This document shows positions 50,310 through 60,838 of a DNA stretch of 64,000 nt, piece after piece; position 1 is the first letter of the stretch; every line of letters starts with the position of its first letter. The stretch is from Micromonospora sediminimaris (GTDB taxonomy: Bacteria; Actinomycetota; Actinomycetes; Mycobacteriales; Micromonosporaceae). Position numbers and translations under genes: made by a program. The notes under the pieces were generated by a model. The model was given only the letters and a program-made list of their open reading frames with translations, was not told the origin of the DNA and made no database searches. The stretch is taken from the NCBI GenBank assembly GCA_900112325.1, contig FOLJ01000001.1, positions 310,001-374,000 of the forward strand, in the 5' to 3' direction.

Positions 50310-52184
50310 CTACAACCCTCCCGCCGCCTGCTCGCGCAGGGCACGGGCGTGCTGCTCCAGCGAGAGCAGCTCACCGAAGGCGGCGAAGTACTCGTCCTTG
50401 TTGTTTACCGGATTGATCCGCTGGATCCGGGACTTCAGCTCCCGGATCCGTGCGGTGACCGACCCCCACTGCAACCGGGCCATGGTGATCGAGACGTAGC
50501 GCGGGTCCGGTTCGCCGTCGATCCGCAACGGTTCCACGGCCAGCTCACCGACCAGGGCCTGGGCGGCGAGATCCTCGCAGGCGTCGCGTACCGCCTCGAT
50601 CCACACCGCGCCGCCGGCTGCCGACGCGACTCCGCCGGCCGCGGCGACCGCCGCCCGGACGGCCACGTGCACCGGATGCCGGTAGTCGGTCGCCTCGACC
50701 GCGTCGAACATCGGACCGGCCAGCACCGGCTCCTGGAGGGCCAGCTTCAGCGCCTCCCGCTCGACCATCGACTGCGGGCTGTCCACACTCGGCTCGGTCC
50801 GGGCCGGCAGGGTCATAACAGCCGAACCTCCAGACTGACGTGCAGCCGATTCGCTCGCCACAACAGCCCTGCTGACTTCATCCGGCTCAAGTCCGAGATA
50901 GCCAGCAAGCTCACGGCAGTAGTGGATGCGACGGTCCCGTCGCTTGAGTTGGGCGACCATCGGTGCCGTAGCGTTCAGTGCCCTAATTCGGCCCTCGACA
51001 TGGTCAAGATCGAAGCGACTCACTCGCGACCGAAGCGCATAGGAGATCATCGGTTCACGCCGCGCGATTAGGTCCCGAACGGCGGGGTCACCCTTCGCCA
51101 TCCGCAGATCGCAGGGGTCCATGTTGTCGGGACTAACGGCGATGTAGGTGGAGGCCATGAACTTGCCGTCATCGGAGAAGGCACGCAGAGCAGCCTTCTG
51201 GCCCGCAGCGTCACCATCGAAGGTAAAGATTACCTCTTCCATCGCTGTGTGGTCATCGAACAGCAGCCGGCGCAGTACGCCGATGTGGTCGGCGCCGAAG
51301 GCGGTGCCGCAGGTCGCCACGGCGGTCGGTACGCCGGCCAGGTGGCAGGCCATCACGTCGGTGTAACCCTCGACCACCACCACCCGACCCTGCTTGGCGA
51401 TCTCCCGTTTGGCCTGGTCGATGCCGTAGAGCACGTGGGACTTCTTGTAGATCGGCGTCTCGGGGGTGTTCAGGTACTTCGGGCCGTCGTCGTCGGCGAA
51501 GAGTTTGCGCGCACCGAAGCCGATGACGTCGCCGGTCAGATCCCGGATCGGCCAGAGCAGCCGGCGGCGGAACCTGTCGATCAGGCTGCCGGAGCGGGCC
51601 GGGCGGGACAGCCCGGCGGTGACCAGTTCGTCGTGGCTGAAGCCACGCTGACGCAGGTGCTTGGTGAGCAGATCCCAGCCGTCGGGGGCGAAGCCGCAGC
51701 CGTACCGCTGCGCGGCGGCCCGGTCGAAGCCGCGCTCGGCCAGGAACTCCCGGGCGGGACGCGCGCCGGCCGTGGCCAACTGCGCGGTGTAGAACTCGAC
51801 GGCGGCGGCGTGCGCGGCCACCAGCCGCTGTTTCTGGCCCTGTTGCGGACGGTTCGGTCGGGGCGCGGACCGGTCGTCCTCCACGTAGCGCAGTTGCAGA
51901 CCGGCGCGGGCCGCGAGCCGCTCCACCGCCTCGACGAAGCTGAGGTGCTCGGCGTCCATCAGGAACTTGATCGCGTCACCGCCGGCACCGCAGCCGAAGC
52001 AGTACCAGACGTTGCGGGCGGGCGAGACGTTGAACGACGGGCTCTTCTCGTCGTGGAAGGGGCAGAGCCCTTTGAGGTTGCCACCACCGGCCGACTTGAG
52101 CGTCACGGTGTCGGAGATGATCTCGGCGATGGACGTACGCTCGCGGACCAGCGCGATGTCCTCGTCCCGGATCCGCCCCGCCAT
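50310..52184 (-). CDS. dnaG: DNA primase
   Basis: The 624-residue protein has the N-terminal zinc-binding CHC2 domain (LCPFHDEKSPSF, WYCFGCGAGGDAI), the RNA-polymerase/TOPRIM domain with VVVVEGYTDVMACHLAG and FDGDAAGQKAALRAF, and a DnaB-interacting C-terminal region (about 490-624). It makes RNA primers for the lagging strand. ATG 52184 has GGAGG eight bases ahead; the GTG three codons earlier overlaps that site. A typical single-copy housekeeping gene, which anchors this part of the window in the core genome. Confidence 0.97.
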   Translation of the reverse strand: MAGRIRDEDIALVRERTSIAEIISDTVTLKSAGGGNLKGLCPFHDEKSPSFNVSPARNVWYCFGCGAGGDAIKFLMDAEHLSFVEAVERLAARAGLQLRYVEDDRSAPRPNRPQQGQKQRLVAAHAAAVEFYTAQLATAGARPAREFLAERGFDRAAAQRYGCGFAPDGWDLLTKHLRQRGFSHDELVTAGLSRPARSGSLIDRFRRRLLWPIRDLTGDVIGFGARKLFADDDGPKYLNTPETPIYKKSHVLYGIDQAKREIAKQGRVVVVEGYTDVMACHLAGVPTAVATCGTAFGADHIGVLRRLLFDDHTAMEEVIFTFDGDAAGQKAALRAFSDDGKFMASTYIAVSPDNMDPCDLRMAKGDPAVRDLIARREPMISYALRSRVSRFDLDHVEGRIRALNATAPMVAQLKRRDRRIHYCRELAGYLGLEPDEVSRAVVASESAARQSGGSAVMTLPARTEPSVDSPQSMVEREALKLALQEPVLAGPMFDAVEATDYRHPVHVAVRAAVAAAGGVASAAGGAVWIEAVRDACEDLAAQALVGELAVEPLRIDGEPDPRYVSITMARLQWGSVTARIRELKSRIQRINPVNNKDEYFAAFGELLSLEQHARALREQAAGGL

Positions 52185-52363
52185 ACCCGCCACCTCCTCG
52201 ACCTACATCCTGCCCTGCCCGCACCGGGCGCGCGGAAGGGCCCCTTGGTGACGTCTCCGACAGCGGATGCGCCCTTGCCGACACCATCGACGCGGGGCGC
52301 GAACACCGACGCCGCGCCGTTCCGCCACGGAGGCGGAACGGTGCGGCAGGCGGGCAGGACCGG

Positions 52364-54013
52364 TCAGCGGGGGCGGCGACGCAGGTAGCGGCGTACCGGC
52401 GGCGGATCCTCCTCCTCGTACGACCGGGCGGCGCGGACCGCGTCGGCCAGCCCGTGCGGGCGGGTGCGCGGCGGCCCGGCCAGCAGCGGATCGCGGGCCA
52501 TGTCCTTGACCAGGGCCACGGCCAGCCCGAGCATCACCACCACGAACGGCAACGCCACCATGATGGTGGCCTGTTGCAGCGCGTCCAGCCCGCCGACGAG
52601 CAGCAGCACGGCGGCGACCGCGCCGATCAGGATTCCCCAGCTGACCACGACCAGCCGGTGCGGACGCAGCGCGCCCCGGGAGGTCAGCGAGCCGAGCACC
52701 AGCGAGGCGGAGTCGGCGCTGGTGACGAAGTACAGCGCGATGAGCACCATGGCCAGCACGCCGGTCAACGCCGCCAGCGGCAGCGCGTCGAGCAGACCGA
52801 ACAGCGCCTGTTCGCTGCTGGCGGAGGCGTCCGCCACCAGGTCACGTACCCCGGTGGCCTGCACGCGCAGCGCGCTGCCGCCCATGATCGCGAACCAGAC
52901 GGCGCTGGCGCCGCTGGGCACCAGGAGGACACCGATCAGGAACTGCCGCACGCTCCGGCCCCGCGAGATGCGGGCGATGAAGGTGCCGACGAACGGCGCC
53001 CAGGAGATCCACCACGCCCAGTAGAAGATCGTCCAGCCACCCAGCCAGGCCGGGTCGGAGAACGCCCCGGTCCGGGTGGACATGAAGACGAGGTTGCTGA
53101 GGTAGTCGCCGATCGAGGCCGGCAGCACCTCAAGGGTGTAGATGGTCGGCCCGACCACGAAGACGAAGAGCATCAGCGCGACGGCCAGCACCACGTTCGT
53201 GGTGGAGAGCCACTTGATGCCCCGGTGCAGGCCGGTGAAGGCGGAGATGACGAAGGCGAGCGTCAGCGCCCCGATCACCACCAGCTCCACCGCTGTGGAG
53301 TCCGGCACCCCGGCGACCAGGTCCAGTCCGGCGGCGACCTGGAGAGCGCCGAGGCCGAGGCTGGTGGCAGAGCCGAAGACGGTGGCGAAGACGGCCAGCA
53401 GGTCGATGACCTGACCGACGGCGCCGTCGGCACGGTCGCCGATGAGCGGGCGGAACGCCGCCGAGATCCGGTTCTGCCGGCCCCGTCGGAACGTCGAGTA
53501 CGCCAGGGCCAGCGCCACCACCGCGTAGATCGCCCACGGGTGCAGGGTCCAGTGGAAGAGAGTGAACTGCATGGCCGCGGACGCCGCCTGCCCGGTCTGC
53601 GGCTCGACGCCGGTCGCCGGTGGTGGTGTGGCGTAGTGCTGGATGGGCTCGGCCACGGCGAAGAAGACCAGGCCGATGCCCATGCCGGCGCTGAACATCA
53701 TGGCGATCCAGGCCAGCGTGCTGAACTCCGGCTCGTCGTCGTCCTTGCCGAGCCGGATCCGGCCGAACCGGGACAGCGCCAGCACCACCGCCAGCACCAG
53801 GAAGGCGTTGGCCGCCACCACGAAGAACCAGCCGAACGTGTCGATCACCCAGGCCAGACCCGATTCGCCGACACTCGCCAGCGAGTCACGGGCCAGAACC
53901 CCCCAGAGCACCACGGCGAGCACTCCGCCGACGCCCAGGCCCAGCACGATCGGATCGATCGTGCCGCCCCTACCGCCAGGTTCGGCGGTCTTCTCGTCTA
54001 CCTGCTCGCTCAT
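52364..54013 (-). CDS. BCCT-family betaine/choline transporter
   Basis: From ATG 54013 (AGGGGTGACC ahead) the product is 549 residues with about 12 helices. Family motifs are AGMGIGLVFFAVAEPIQHYA, WTIFYWAWWISWAPFVGTFI and ARISRGRSVRQFLIGVLLVP. BCCT carriers import glycine betaine, choline or carnitine, driven by sodium or protons, mainly in osmotic stress. The C-terminal tail is charged (RSYEEEDPPP), as in osmosensing BetP-like proteins. It is monocistronic. Confidence 0.92.
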   Translation of the reverse strand: MSEQVDEKTAEPGGRGGTIDPIVLGLGVGGVLAVVLWGVLARDSLASVGESGLAWVIDTFGWFFVVAANAFLVLAVVLALSRFGRIRLGKDDDEPEFSTLAWIAMMFSAGMGIGLVFFAVAEPIQHYATPPPATGVEPQTGQAASAAMQFTLFHWTLHPWAIYAVVALALAYSTFRRGRQNRISAAFRPLIGDRADGAVGQVIDLLAVFATVFGSATSLGLGALQVAAGLDLVAGVPDSTAVELVVIGALTLAFVISAFTGLHRGIKWLSTTNVVLAVALMLFVFVVGPTIYTLEVLPASIGDYLSNLVFMSTRTGAFSDPAWLGGWTIFYWAWWISWAPFVGTFIARISRGRSVRQFLIGVLLVPSGASAVWFAIMGGSALRVQATGVRDLVADASASSEQALFGLLDALPLAALTGVLAMVLIALYFVTSADSASLVLGSLTSRGALRPHRLVVVSWGILIGAVAAVLLLVGGLDALQQATIMVALPFVVVMLGLAVALVKDMARDPLLAGPPRTRPHGLADAVRAARSYEEEDPPPVRRYLRRRPR

Positions 54014-54145
54014 GGTCACCCCTGACCATCCTCCCGTTCCCCTGCCGCCGTGCTCCGAGAATCCGGCTAATCGCACCCTGAGAGTCGACTTTCGGCCGTT
54101 TAGGGGCGCGTTGGGGTGCCACCTTGCCGGTTATCGGCTCGACGG

Positions 54146-54991
54146 TCAACCGAGCGGCACGGGAACGCGGCCCTGTTCGTCGGCCTCGACCTGGCGGTTC
54201 CAGTCCGGCTTGGTGGCCCGCCAACCCTCGTCGTCCAGGCCCTTTCGCCAGTAGCCGGAGATGGACAGCCACTCGCGGGGCACCGACCGCTCCACCCGCA
54301 GCAACCGGCGCAACTGGCGGACGAAGGACGCCTCACCGTGCACGAAGGCGTGCACCGTGCCGGGCGGGAAATTCAGCTCACGCACCGCGTCCACCAGCGC
54401 CTCACCCACCGGGCGTACGCCCCGGTGCAGCCAGGTCAGCCGGACCGCGCCGGGGCTGGGCAGCGGCTGTTCGTCGGCCGGGCCGTCGACCTCGACGAAG
54501 ACGTACGCGGGCGCACCGACGGGCAGCCGGGCCAGGGAAGCGGCGATCGCCGGCAGGGCGCTCTCGTCGCCGACCAGCAGGTGCCAGTCGGCCGCCGGGC
54601 TCGGCGCGTACGCCCCACCCGGGCCGACGAACAGCACCTCGTCACCGGGACGCAGCCCCGCCGCCCACGGGCCGGCCAGCCCTTCGTCGCCGTGGTGCAC
54701 CACGTCGACGGTCAGTTCCCCGGCCGCCGCGTCCCAGGCGCGGACCGTGTACGCGCGCAGCCGGGGCCACTGCTCGCGCGGCAGGTCGCGACGAATGGCG
54801 GCGAGATCGAGTGGGCGCGGGTGGTCGATCCCGGCGACCGGAAAGACGATCTTGATGTAGTGGTCGGTGAACTCGCCGACCGGCAGGCCGGCCAGTTCCT
54901 CCCCGCCGAGCACCAGCCGGACCACGTGCGGGGTGGGCCGCGACGTGCGCAGTACGCGGGCGGAGGTGACCTTCTTCGAACGATCCGTCAT
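54146..54991 (-). CDS. Siderophore-interacting protein (FAD-dependent ferric-siderophore reductase)
   Basis: The 281-residue protein shows the SIP/ViuB pattern: an N-terminal FAD-binding region with LRAYTVRAWDAAAGELTVDV and DEGLAGPWAAGLRPGDEVLF, then the C-terminal SIP domain with LLVGDESALPAIAASLARLP and HAFVHGEASFVRQLRRLL. It releases iron from imported siderophores by reduction. ATG 54991 is at an IdeR-type iron box, so the gene should be induced in iron starvation. It has no siderophore genes beside it. Confidence 0.92.
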   Translation of the reverse strand: MTDRSKKVTSARVLRTSRPTPHVVRLVLGGEELAGLPVGEFTDHYIKIVFPVAGIDHPRPLDLAAIRRDLPREQWPRLRAYTVRAWDAAAGELTVDVVHHGDEGLAGPWAAGLRPGDEVLFVGPGGAYAPSPAADWHLLVGDESALPAIAASLARLPVGAPAYVFVEVDGPADEQPLPSPGAVRLTWLHRGVRPVGEALVDAVRELNFPPGTVHAFVHGEASFVRQLRRLLRVERSVPREWLSISGYWRKGLDDEGWRATKPDWNRQVEADEQGRVPVPLG

Positions 54992-55009
54992 TCGGTTAGG
55001 CTAACCTAA
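54991..55009 (-). promoter_or_regulatory. IdeR/DtxR iron box
   Basis: TTCGGTTAGGCTAACCTAA matches the DtxR/IdeR/DmdR consensus palindrome TTAGGTTAGSCTAACCTAA at most positions. It abuts the start codon of the siderophore-interacting protein gene, so the iron-loaded repressor would block transcription. Confidence 0.85.
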
Positions 55010-55042
55010 CTCCCGTGCGCCGTTCGGCCCCCGGTCCGGATG

Positions 55043-56284
55043 TCAACTTCTGATCAGTCGATCATGCCAGGCCAGGGCGGCGGGGTCGGTAAGCGAGGCC
55101 ACCTGGTCGATCACCACCCGCAGCCGGGCTTCGTCATCGGGTGCGTCCCGCCACAGCGGGGCGAAGACCGGATCGAGCGCCCCAGGTGCCCGCGCGGCCA
55201 GCGTCGCCACGAGCCCCGCAATTATCTCCCGCTGCCGCTGGTAGCGACCCTGCGCACCGGGCCGACGCATCACGTAGCGCAGGGCGATCCCCTTGAGCAG
55301 CGCGCACCGGGCACGCAACGGCCGGGGTACGACCAGGTCGGCCGCGTACCGCCGGTGTGGCCCTGGCCCGAAGCGTTCGGTGGTGGCCGCAACCGCGGTC
55401 GCCACGAACTGACCGGTCAACACGCTGGTGGTCGCCTTCAGGGCGGCCTGGGCCCGATGGCTGCCGTCGTAGCCGGCCAACGGGGCGAGCACCGGGTCGG
55501 CGAGCAGCCCGGTCAGCGTCTCGTCGAGGTAGTCGGCCGACTCGGTCGAATAGACGGCGGCGACGTCGGCGCAGAGCGCCGCCCGCTCGTCGGAGTCGAC
55601 GAGCAACGGCTCCAGCGTGAGGTAACCACCGTGGATGCCGTCCTCGACGTCGTGCACCGAGTACGCCACGTCGTCGGCCCAGTCCATCACCTGCGCCTCC
55701 AGGCACTGCCGCTCGCCGGCCGGCGAGCCCTGCCGCAGCCAGGCGAAGGCGGGCAGGTCGTCGGCGTACACCCCGAACTTGCGCCGGCCAGGCTGGCGGG
55801 TCCACGGGTACTTGCCGACCGCGTCCAGCGAGGCACGGGTCAGGTTCAGCCCGGCGGACGTCCCGTCCGGGCCGTACACCTTCGCCTCCAGCCTGGTCAG
55901 GACCCGCAGTGTCTGGGCGTTGCCCTCGAACCCACCGCAGTCGGCGGCCAGCTCGTCGAGCGCGGCCTCGCCGTTGTGGCCGAACGGCGGGTGCCCGAGG
56001 TCGTGGGCCAGCCCGGCGGTGTCCACCACGTCCGGATCACAGCCCAGCCGGGCACCCATCTCCCGGGCGATCTGGGCCACCTCCAGCGAGTGGGTCAGCC
56101 GGGTACGCAGGAAGTCGTCGGTGCCGGCCGTGTGCACCTGGGTCTTCGCGGCCAGCCGGCGGAACGCCGCCGAGTGCAGCACCCGGGCCCGGTCCCGCTC
56201 GTACGGGGACCGGCCGTGCTCCGGGTCCTTTACCGGCTCCGCCACCCGACGCGCCGCGTCCGGCTCACCGGAGGCAGCACTCAA
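55043..56284 (-). CDS. dgt: Deoxyguanosinetriphosphate triphosphohydrolase-like protein
   Basis: The 413-residue product contains the HD-domain signature: HSLEVAQIAREMG then HDLGHPPFGHNGEAALDELA (about residues 85-115), with the metal histidines and aspartates intact, plus DWADDVAYSVHDVEDG. It hydrolyses dNTPs to nucleosides plus triphosphate. TTG 56284 overlaps the stop of the upstream VOC gene (TTGA) and is the likely start; a GTG at 56245 is the alternative. The early PYERDRARVLHSAAFRRLAA segment is family-typical. Confidence 0.92.
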   Translation of the reverse strand: MSAASGEPDAARRVAEPVKDPEHGRSPYERDRARVLHSAAFRRLAAKTQVHTAGTDDFLRTRLTHSLEVAQIAREMGARLGCDPDVVDTAGLAHDLGHPPFGHNGEAALDELAADCGGFEGNAQTLRVLTRLEAKVYGPDGTSAGLNLTRASLDAVGKYPWTRQPGRRKFGVYADDLPAFAWLRQGSPAGERQCLEAQVMDWADDVAYSVHDVEDGIHGGYLTLEPLLVDSDERAALCADVAAVYSTESADYLDETLTGLLADPVLAPLAGYDGSHRAQAALKATTSVLTGQFVATAVAATTERFGPGPHRRYAADLVVPRPLRARCALLKGIALRYVMRRPGAQGRYQRQREIIAGLVATLAARAPGALDPVFAPLWRDAPDDEARLRVVIDQVASLTDPAALAWHDRLIRS

Positions 56285-56634
56285 TCCCCACGCTGCCGCA
56301 GCACGCAGAACTCGTTGCCCTCCGGGTCGGCCAGCACCGTCCAGTCGTCGCCGTCCTGCCCGATGTCGACGTGCCGGGCACCCATGTCGACAAGCCGTTC
56401 CACCTCGGCCTCCCGGTCGGTCGGGCGCAGGTCGAGGTGCAGCCGGTTCTTGCTCTCCTTGACGCCGGTCACCGGCACGAACACGATGCCGGGCAGCCGG
56501 TCCGCGCTCTGCCGGATCTCCACCTCGTCGGGTCGCTCCTCGACCACCTGGTACCCGAGCGCCTCGGCCCACCAGCGGGCCAGCCGCCCCGGATCACGGG
56601 CATCGACGGTCAGGCTCTCCCACACGGCGGTCAT
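56281..56634 (-). CDS. VOC-family (glyoxalase-like) protein
   Basis: The 117-residue protein has two beta-alpha-beta-beta-beta modules of the VOC fold: WESLTVDARDPGRLARWWAE and HLDLRPTDREAEVERLVDMG, ending WTVLADPEGNEFCVLRQ. It probably binds a small ligand or a drug; some such proteins are bleomycin-resistance-type. It precedes and overlaps dgt by four bases. The ATG at 56634 lacks a strong ribosome site. The 290 bases upstream show no gene. Confidence 0.85.
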   Translation of the reverse strand: MTAVWESLTVDARDPGRLARWWAEALGYQVVEERPDEVEIRQSADRLPGIVFVPVTGVKESKNRLHLDLRPTDREAEVERLVDMGARHVDIGQDGDDWTVLADPEGNEFCVLRQRGD

Positions 56635-56924
56635 GCCGGCACCGCCACCGCGACACCGACAGCCTCCGACAACTCGGCACGCGATCCCATCCGTCCACCC
56701 CTTCGCGAAACGACTGTCCACGGGCGAAGTCAGGTTACGCCCGAGGCCCCGGTTCGGCGCGCCGACGACGTGCCCACGGCGGGCCCACATCCTCCGATCA
56801 GACGAGAGTTGTCGCCCGATTGCCGACGGTAACGGGATCGCACTCATCGACATCCACGGGTAGCGTCGCCATCGCGGAACGTCACCTGTTGCGGCGAGAC
56901 ACGACCGGTGGGAGAGACACGCTC

Positions 56925-57425
56925 GTGAACGCGGAAACGATGATGGGTACCGAGCTCCGGGGGCTGCGCCGACGCCGTCCCGAGGTCGCCGGCACGGTCC
57001 TCGCCGGCACGGACGGCCTGCTCATCTCCAGCGACCTGCCCACGACCGACGCCACTCACCTGGCGGCGCTGGCCGCAGCCAGCTTCGGCCTCGGGCATCG
57101 GATGGCCGCCACCGTGCGGCAAGGCGAGTTCCACGAGTCCGTGGTGCACACCGCGGCCGGTTGCGTGGTCACCTACCCGGCCGGTCGGGATGCCCTGCTG
57201 ACCCTGGTCGCCGCACCGGGAGCGGATCTGGCGGCACTGCGCGAAGAGGCCCGTGGGGTGGTCCGCCGCACCGGTCCGGCCCTCGCCGCCTGCCGCCGCC
57301 CGACGCTGCTGCCCGACCAGCCGGATCCGCACGCCCCGCTGGCGGTACGCACACCCATGGCCTCGATGCCGAACCAACGCCCCCGCCGCGCACAGTCCAT
57401 CACTTGGCGGCGCCCCCCGATCTGA
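56925..57425 (+). CDS. Orphan Roadblock/LC7-domain protein
   Basis: The 166-residue protein starts at GTG 56925, eight bases after GGAGAG. It reads ELRGLRRRRPEVAGTVLAGT, DGLLISSDLPTTDATHLAAL and HRMAATVRQGEFHESVVHTA, the Roadblock/LC7 fold of CvnB. The C-terminal 45 residues are a Pro/Arg-rich tail. No kinase, DUF742 or GTPase lies beside it. It could act with conservon proteins elsewhere. Confidence 0.8.
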   Translation: MNAETMMGTELRGLRRRRPEVAGTVLAGTDGLLISSDLPTTDATHLAALAAASFGLGHRMAATVRQGEFHESVVHTAAGCVVTYPAGRDALLTLVAAPGADLAALREEARGVVRRTGPALAACRRPTLLPDQPDPHAPLAVRTPMASMPNQRPRRAQSITWRRPPI

Positions 57426-57577
57426 CCGCTCCTGGCACCGGGCGGCATCCACACGCGCCGCCCGCCACGTCATGCGCCCCCGCGCCGCACTACCCGTGCC
57501 CGCGCCACGCCGCACCCCGCGCGCACCCCGCACGCCACGCCACCCCGCACGCCACGCGCCACCCCGCGCGCCATGCA

Positions 57578-57637
57578 GCAACATCGGGGATGTTGTCGTC
57601 TCACGGCCGCTCGACACAGCAACATCCCCGATGTTGC
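57578..57637. repeat. Paired palindromes CAACATC-GATGTTG
   Basis: GCAACATCGGGGATGTTG (57578-57595) and CAACATCCCCGATGTTGC (57620-57637) are exact reverse complements, and each is itself a palindrome around a 3-base core. The arms can form either two small hairpins or one 18-bp stem. From memory, this motif is a frequent Micromonospora intergenic element. Confidence 0.75.
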
Positions 57638-57650
57638 TGTGCTTCACCGC

Positions 57651-57750
57651 GCGGCACGACGCAGCGCGGCGCGGCACGACGCAGCGCGGCACGACGCAGC
57701 GCGGCGCGGCACGACGCAACGCGGCGCGGCACGACGCAACGCGGCGCGCG
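57651..57750. repeat. Tandem array of 15/20-bp units
   Basis: The unit GCAGCGCGGCGCGGCACGAC (20 bp) or a 15-bp short form occurs at 57661-57680, 57681-57695, 57696-57715, 57716-57735 and 57736 on, with one G/A change. It is a microsatellite-like array, likely made by replication slippage. Confidence 0.85.
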
Positions 57751-57790
57751 GCGGGTATGCGGCTCGCCCGGGGCGGGGCGAGCCGCCTGG

Positions 57791-60526
<2,736 letters not shown>

Positions 60527-60838
60527 CAGAGCCTCCCACGCACCCGGATTGACACTTAACGAAGGTTAAGTTTTGTGATACCCCGAATCCACCAGCTGGT
60601 AATCCGGGGAGTCGTGCCGATCGGTGGGCGAAGGCTAAGCGAACAACGAGCGGCCCGGGAGCATTCGGTGACAATAGGCACAGCAATCACGACTGTTCGC
60701 GTTCAGCACGGTTTTTGGGAACGGTTCCACGCGCACATTCACGCAATTGCCGACCTCCCCGTACCCTTGACGGCACGCTCCGTCACCACCCCGCACCATT
60801 GCCACAACCGCCGCGAATACACCCCCTCGGGAGTCCTC
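60527..60838. other. Divergent promoter region between PPDK and the hexosaminidase
   Basis: A/T-richer DNA at 60545-60605 includes the perfect inverted repeat ACTTAAC-GAAG-GTTAAGT (60554-60571), a likely operator. TTGACA at 60549-60554 on the plus strand could be a -35 box for the hexosaminidase gene. The following 230 bases hold no gene. Confidence 0.55.

Larger units (their letters stand above)
57426..57790. other. Repeat-rich spacer before the PPDK 3' end
   Basis: This spacer has no gene. It contains a C/A-rich low-complexity part (57470-57570, CGCACGCCACGC motifs), a paired palindrome (57578-57637), and a tandem array of 15/20-bp units (57651-57750). Frames crossing it on either strand are simple arginine/alanine repeats and look non-coding. 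Confidence 0.75.

Noticed and set aside
54014..54145. Riboswitch upstream of the BCCT transporter gene
   Set aside because: I found no glycine, SAM or c-di-AMP riboswitch core in the leader; nothing beyond ordinary GC-rich stems.
57651..57750. Possible CRISPR array
   Set aside because: Units of 15 or 20 bp follow directly on each other with no spacers, and no cas genes are nearby; it is a simple tandem repeat.
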